This document shows positions 4,925 to 8,339 of a stretch of DNA of 8,339 nt, piece after piece (position 1 is the first letter of the stretch; the number at the start of each line of letters is the position of its first letter). Source of the DNA: an uncultured Pseudomonadota bacterium (lineage in GTDB: Bacteria; Pseudomonadota; Gammaproteobacteria; Burkholderiales; SG8-39); NCBI GenBank assembly GCA_903909415.1, contig CAIVVS010000320.1, positions 1 through 8,339 on the forward strand, read 5' to 3'. The notes under the pieces were generated by a model. The model searched no databases. It saw nothing but the letters and a program-made list of their open reading frames with translations, and was not told the DNA's origin. The translations under genes were made by a program, and so were the position numbers.

Positions 4925-6367
4925 ATGACCAACAGACGCAGTTTCCTGCGCGGTGCCGCGGGCGCGGCCAGCGCGGTGATCGGCGCGGCGGCGGTGTCGC
5001 GCGCCGGCGCCGCATCCATCCCCGAGGCAATGAGCCGCAATGACGCCGCCACCGTGGCGCCGTCCGCGGCCCAGGGCTACAACCCGGTGGTCACGCTCAA
5101 CGGCTGGACCCTGCCGCCGCGCCTCAACGGCCGGGTGAAGGAGTTCCACCTGGTGGCCGAGCCGGTGGTGCGCGAGATGGCCCCGGGCATGAAGGCCAAC
5201 CTGTGGGGCTACAACGGCCAGTCACCCGGGCCGACGCTGGAATGCGTCGAGGGCGACCGCGTGCGCATCTTCGTCACCAACCGCCTGCCCGAGCACACCA
5301 CCATCCACTGGCACGGCATCCTGCTGCCCAACGGCATGGACGGCGTGGGCGGGCTCACGCAGCCGCAGATCCCGCCGGGCAAGACCTTCGTCTACGAGTT
5401 CGACATGAAGAAGTCCGGCACCTTCATGTACCACCCGCATGCCGACGAGATGGTGCAGATGGCGATGGGCCTGATGGGCCTGCTCATCGTGCATCCGCGC
5501 AACCCGTCCTTCATGCGCGTGGACCGCGACTTCTGCTTCCTGATCAACGCCTACGACATCGACCCGGGCAGCTACACGCCGCGGCCCAACACCATGCTGG
5601 ACTTCAACCTCTGGTCCTGGAACAGCCGCGTGTTCCCCGGCATCGACCCGCTGGTGGCGCGCAAGGGCGACCGCGTGCGCATCCGCTTCGGCAACCTCAC
5701 CATGACCAACCACCCGATCCACCTGCACGGCTTCGACTTCAGCGTGACGGGCACCGACGGCGGCTGGGTGCCGCCCTCAGCGCGGTGGCCGGAGGTAACC
5801 ACGGACGTCGCGGTGGGGCAGATGCGCGCCATCGAGTTCGTGGCCGACGAAGCCGGCGACTGGGCCTTCCACTGCCACAAGTCGCACCACACCATGAACC
5901 CGATGGGCCATTCCGTGCCCAACCTGATCGGCGTGGACCAACGCGGCCTGACCGAGCGCATCTCGCGCCTGGTGCCGGACTACATGGCGATGGGCTCGGC
6001 CGGCATGGCCGAGATGGGCTCGATGGAGATGCCGCTGCCGGACAACACCCTGCCGATGATGACCGGCGCCGGCCCGTTCGGCCCGCTGGAGATGGGCGGC
6101 ATGTTCACCGTGCTCAAGGTGCGCGAGGGCCTGGCGCGCGGGGACTACAAGGACCCGGGCTGGTACCGGCATCCCGAGGGCACGGTGGCGCGCGAGTGGA
6201 CCGGCGAGGTGCCGGCCGCGCGCAGCGCGGCGTCCGCCAATCCGTCCGGGTCTTCCTCCGCATCTTCCTCCGGACCATCGTCCGGGTCTTCCGCCGGACC
6301 ATCGCCCGGAGCCGCGAAGGCCAGCAAGCCCCTGGACGTGCGCCGTGACGGCGCGCACCGCCACTGA
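4925..6367 (+). CDS. Two-domain multicopper oxidase, Tat-exported (copper oxidase)
   Basis: The 480-residue protein begins with a twin-arginine signal (RRSFLRG, R4/R5, hydrophobic Ala-rich core to about residue 29), so it is exported folded. All four copper motifs are present: HWHG (H128, H130), HPH (H170, H172), HPIHLH (H263, H266, H268) and HCHKSHHTMNPM (H316, C317, H318, H322, M327). These give a type 1 site of H263/C317/H322/M327 and a trinuclear site of eight His. Only about 190 residues separate the first and last motifs, as in two-domain (small laccase-like) enzymes rather than three-domain CueO or CopA. After the core comes a Met-rich stretch (about 354-393), a GGMFTVLKVREGL segment and a Ser/Gly/Pro linker ending DGAHRH. 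Likely role: oxidising Cu(I) to less toxic Cu(II) in the periplasm. Shine-Dalgarno AAGGA lies 6 nt upstream; the cupredoxin gene follows after 13 bp. Confidence 0.93.
   Translation: MTNRRSFLRGAAGAASAVIGAAAVSRAGAASIPEAMSRNDAATVAPSAAQGYNPVVTLNGWTLPPRLNGRVKEFHLVAEPVVREMAPGMKANLWGYNGQSPGPTLECVEGDRVRIFVTNRLPEHTTIHWHGILLPNGMDGVGGLTQPQIPPGKTFVYEFDMKKSGTFMYHPHADEMVQMAMGLMGLLIVHPRNPSFMRVDRDFCFLINAYDIDPGSYTPRPNTMLDFNLWSWNSRVFPGIDPLVARKGDRVRIRFGNLTMTNHPIHLHGFDFSVTGTDGGWVPPSARWPEVTTDVAVGQMRAIEFVADEAGDWAFHCHKSHHTMNPMGHSVPNLIGVDQRGLTERISRLVPDYMAMGSAGMAEMGSMEMPLPDNTLPMMTGAGPFGPLEMGGMFTVLKVREGLARGDYKDPGWYRHPEGTVAREWTGEVPAARSAASANPSGSSSASSSGPSSGSSAGPSPGAAKASKPLDVRRDGAHRH
6251..6310 (+). repeat. 24-bp direct repeats encoding a Ser/Gly/Pro linker in the oxidase
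   Basis: Positions 6263-6286 and 6287-6310 are adjacent 24-bp copies with three differences, and 6251-6262 carries a partial earlier copy. They encode the Ser-rich residues 443-462, of the form SSSGPSSG. Because the unit is a multiple of three the frame is kept. The result is a flexible, non-conserved tether between the oxidase body and its His-containing C-terminus. Confidence 0.75.
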
Positions 6368-6380
6368 ACAAGGAGGGCGC

Positions 6381-6893
6381 ATGAAGAACGCAAGCCACGG
6401 TGTGTCGGGAACCCTGCTTGTTTCCCTTGTTGCGTCGTTGCTGGCTTCGGGCGGCGCCATGGCGCACACCGAGCGCCATGGCGCGCCGCCGCCCTTCGAC
6501 GCCGCGAAGGCCGAGCAGCAGGCCGTCGGCATCGCAGGCGACCCGAAGCGCGCCACCCGCACCATCCGCATCACGATGGATGACACGCTGCGTTACACGC
6601 CCGCGCGCATCAGCGTGAAGCAGGGCGAGGTGGTGCGCCTGGTCGTGAGCAACCGCGGCAAGGCCATGCACGAACTGGTGCTGGGCACGCGCGCCGAGCT
6701 GCTCGCGCACGCCGAGATGATGAAGCGGCACCCGAACATGGAGCACGACGAGCCGCACATGGCCCATGTCGCGCCCGGCCGCTCGGTGACGATCACCTGG
6801 CGCTTCAACCGCGCCGGGGAGTTCCTGTACGGCTGCCTGCTGCCCGGCCATTTCGAGGGCGGCATCGTCGGCCATGTGGATGTGAGACCATGA
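6381..6893 (+). CDS. Periplasmic cupredoxin-family copper protein
   Basis: This 170-residue protein has a signal peptide (residues 1-28, cleavage after AMA) and one cupredoxin fold. Conserved parts are the N-terminal strands (RTIRITMDDTLRYTPARISVKQGEVVRLVVSN in pieces), AMHELVLG with copper ligand His97, a family-typical MMKRHPNMEHDEPHMAHVAPG loop, and YGCLLPGHFEGGIVG with Cys152 and His157. The position usually taken by the axial Met (in GGMVG) is Ile162, so the type 1 site would have three strong ligands and a hydrophobic axial position. Likely role: a copper or electron carrier working with the multicopper oxidase. AAGGAGG (6370-6376) lies 4 nt before the ATG; an in-frame start at 6345 lies inside the oxidase gene and is not needed. 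Its TGA overlaps the ATG at 6890. Confidence 0.9.
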   Translation: MKNASHGVSGTLLVSLVASLLASGGAMAHTERHGAPPPFDAAKAEQQAVGIAGDPKRATRTIRITMDDTLRYTPARISVKQGEVVRLVVSNRGKAMHELVLGTRAELLAHAEMMKRHPNMEHDEPHMAHVAPGRSVTITWRFNRAGEFLYGCLLPGHFEGGIVGHVDVRP

Positions 6894-6907
6894 ACGCGGA
6901 GGCAAGG

Positions 6908-7207
6908 ATGATGCGCGGAATGATGATGCTGGCAATGTGCCTGGCCATGCCGTCGATGGCGCTGGCCCAGTCGTGGACGCAGGCCGAGGTGCGGCGCGTG
7001 GACCGCGACGCGAAGAAGATCACGCTCCGGCACGAGGCGATCACCAACCTCGACATGTCGGCCATGACCATGGTGTTCCAGGTCGCCGAGCCGGCGATGC
7101 TGGACGCGGTCAAGCCGGGCGACAGGGTGCGCTTCGAGGCCGAGAAGATCCCGGGCGGCTATCGGGTCACCCGCATCGAGACAACAGGGATGGACGCAGC
7201 CAAATGA
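6908..7207 (+). CDS. CusF-like periplasmic copper-binding protein
   Basis: The 99-residue product has a very Met-rich signal peptide (residues 1-20, cleavage before Gln21) and a small OB-fold like CusF. It shows VRRVDRDAKKITLRHEAI, then LDMSAMTMVF, then a VKPGDRVRF strand. CusF of E. coli binds Cu(I)/Ag(I) through one His, a Trp (cation-pi) and two Met. The equivalents here are His42, Met50 in place of Trp, Met53 and Met55. It probably carries copper to or from the oxidase, cupredoxin or an efflux system. I chose the ATG at 6908 because GGAGG (6898-6902) lies 5 nt upstream and it gives a compact signal peptide. The in-frame ATG at 6890, which overlaps the cupredoxin stop as ATGA, would add six residues and remains possible. 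Confidence 0.9.
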   Translation: MMRGMMMLAMCLAMPSMALAQSWTQAEVRRVDRDAKKITLRHEAITNLDMSAMTMVFQVAEPAMLDAVKPGDRVRFEAEKIPGGYRVTRIETTGMDAAK

Positions 7208-8339
7208 AACTGACCTTCCTCGGCGCCACCGGCACGGTGACCGGCTCCAAGACGCTGGTGGAGCACGGGGGACACCGCCTGCTGGTGGACTGCGGCATGT
7301 ACCAGGGCTTCAAGAACCTGCGCCTGCGCAACTGGTCGCCGCTGCCGGTGCCGCCGCGCGAGCTGGAAGCGGTGGTGCTCACGCACGCGCACATCGACCA
7401 CAGCGGCTGGCTGCCCTTGCTGTACAAGCAGGGTTTCCGCAAGCGCGTCTGGTGCACCGAGTCCACCGCCGAGCTGTGCCGCATCCTGCTGCCCGATGCC
7501 GGGCACCTGCAGGAGGAAGAGGCGGCCTACGCCAACCGCAAGGGCTTCTCGCGCCACAAGCCGGCGATGCCGCTCTATACCGAGGCCGACGCGGTCGCCT
7601 CGCTCAAGCTGCTCGCGCCGGTGGAGTGGGACCGCAAGTTCCTGGCCGTGCCCGGCGTCGAGGCCTGCCTGCTGCGCGCCGGCCACATCCTGGGCGCATC
7701 CATGGTGCGGCTGGCCGCGGAAGGGCGCAGCGTGCTGTTCTCCGGCGACCTGGGCCGACCCGACGACCCCATCATGCGCGCGCCGGTGCCCCCGCCGCAG
7801 GCCGATGCGCTGGTGATCGAGTCCACCTACGGCAACCGGCTGCACGAGCCGGGCGACCCGGCCGAGCGCATCGCGGAGATCGTCAACCGCACCATCGCGC
7901 GCGGCGGCGTGGTGCTGATCCCGGCCTTCGCGGTCGGGCGCGCGCAGTCCATGCTGTGGCACATCGTCACGCTCAAGGAGCGCGGCCTGCTGCCGGCCTC
8001 GCTGCCGGTGTACCTGAACAGCCCGATGGCGGTGGACGCGACCGCGATCTATCGGCGCCATCCCGGCGAGCACCGGCTGGACCGCGAGGCCTGCGCCCGC
8101 ATGGGCGCGGGCGCGACGGTGGTGAACACGCCGCAGGATTCGATCAACCTGAACGCGATGCCGGGTCCGATGGTGGTGATCGCCGCCAGCGGCATGGCCA
8201 CCGGCGGGCGCGTGGTGCACCACCTCAAGGCCTTCGCGCCGGATGCGCGCAACACCATCCTGCTGGTCGGCTTCCAGGCCGGCGGCACGCGCGGCGCGGC
8301 GCTGCTGGAGGGCGCGCCCACCATCAAGATCCATGGCGA
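7204..8339 (+). CDS. Beta-CASP metallo-beta-lactamase-fold ribonuclease-like protein (3' end outside window)
   Basis: The ATG overlaps the previous stop (ATGA at 7204-7207) and has only a weak distant AGGGA, so translation is probably coupled. The 378 visible residues hold the MBL zinc motifs: THAHIDHSG (H61, H63, D65, H66), AGHILGAS (H161) and SGDLGR (D182). The beta-CASP motif A follows (IESTYGNRLHE, E206), then IPAFAVGRAQ, the ASGMATGGR segment and VGFQAGGTRGAALLEG, which begins the RNA-specificity (RMMBL) domain. Motifs B and C with their His residues should lie within the next few dozen codons past the window. Such proteins resemble CPSF-73 and the bacterial TTHA0252, which are zinc-dependent RNA endo- or exonucleases. 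RNA is the likely substrate; a link to copper is suggested only by its operon position. Confidence 0.92.
   Translation, partial: MKLTFLGATGTVTGSKTLVEHGGHRLLVDCGMYQGFKNLRLRNWSPLPVPPRELEAVVLTHAHIDHSGWLPLLYKQGFRKRVWCTESTAELCRILLPDAGHLQEEEAAYANRKGFSRHKPAMPLYTEADAVASLKLLAPVEWDRKFLAVPGVEACLLRAGHILGASMVRLAAEGRSVLFSGDLGRPDDPIMRAPVPPPQADALVIESTYGNRLHEPGDPAERIAEIVNRTIARGGVVLIPAFAVGRAQSMLWHIVTLKERGLLPASLPVYLNSPMAVDATAIYRRHPGEHRLDREACARMGAGATVVNTPQDSINLNAMPGPMVVIAASGMATGGRVVHHLKAFAPDARNTILLVGFQAGGTRGAALLEGAPTIKIHG

Noticed and set aside
3547..5052. Long minus-strand open frame of about 500 codons opposite the TolC and oxidase genes
   Set aside because: The translation is low-complexity (Arg, Gln, His, Gly) and spans two unrelated genes on the other strand. 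It is explained by codon bias.
8280..8339. Truncated or broken MBL gene
   Set aside because: The frame is open to the last base and the conserved domain order is normal, so the missing C-terminus is due to the window edge, not a mutation.

Overview
The window is very GC-rich, with G or C at nearly every third codon position. It looks like chromosomal DNA of a Gram-negative proteobacterium. The gene style (QseB/PmrA-type regulator pair, CopL-like leader protein, TolC lipoprotein, Tat-exported copper oxidase, cupredoxin, CusF-like protein) fits a Xanthomonadaceae-like gammaproteobacterium or a betaproteobacterium. That placement is inference from gene content, not a database match. I see no tRNA, rRNA, CRISPR array, insertion sequence or integrase.

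Left part, minus strand (positions 1-2215): a two-component system reads leftward, response regulator first (2155-1472, GTG start), then its histidine kinase (1469-138), 2 bp apart. It is followed by the first 13 codons of a probably exported protein that leaves the window at position 1. Both the regulator gene and this partial gene are preceded by the same promoter layout: a PmrA/QseB-type direct repeat (TTAA-containing hexamers, 5-bp spacer), then exactly 10 bp, then a -10-like hexamer. This suggests autoregulation plus a dedicated target gene.

Divergent region (2156-2297): besides the regulator promoter it holds two short GC palindromes and, on the plus strand, a close match to the RpoE/AlgU envelope-stress promoter (GAACTT-N16-TCTGA). 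The predicted transcription start falls on or beside the ATG of the first plus-strand gene, which has no Shine-Dalgarno sequence, so a leaderless mRNA is predicted.

Right part, plus strand (2298-8339): a tightly packed putative copper-handling operon. In order it encodes a His-rich CopL-like exported protein; a small exported Met/His/Lys-rich protein with an (MKGx)n array; a TolC-family outer-membrane lipoprotein; a Tat-exported two-domain multicopper oxidase with a Met-rich C-terminal extension; a cupredoxin whose expected axial Met is Ile; a CusF-like copper-binding protein; and a beta-CASP metallo-beta-lactamase-fold ribonuclease-like protein that runs off the right end. The last three genes are joined by tight spacing and an ATGA overlap.

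Taken together, the exported products would bind, oxidise and shuttle copper in the periplasm. No inner-membrane copper pump (P-type ATPase or RND) and no canonical CopR or CueR operator is visible. The most interesting points are the paired regulator boxes, the envelope-stress leaderless promoter, the compact two-domain oxidase, the altered copper-ligand sets in two carriers, a shared DGAH(K/R)H C-terminus on two neighbours, and an RNA-processing enzyme coupled to copper carriers.
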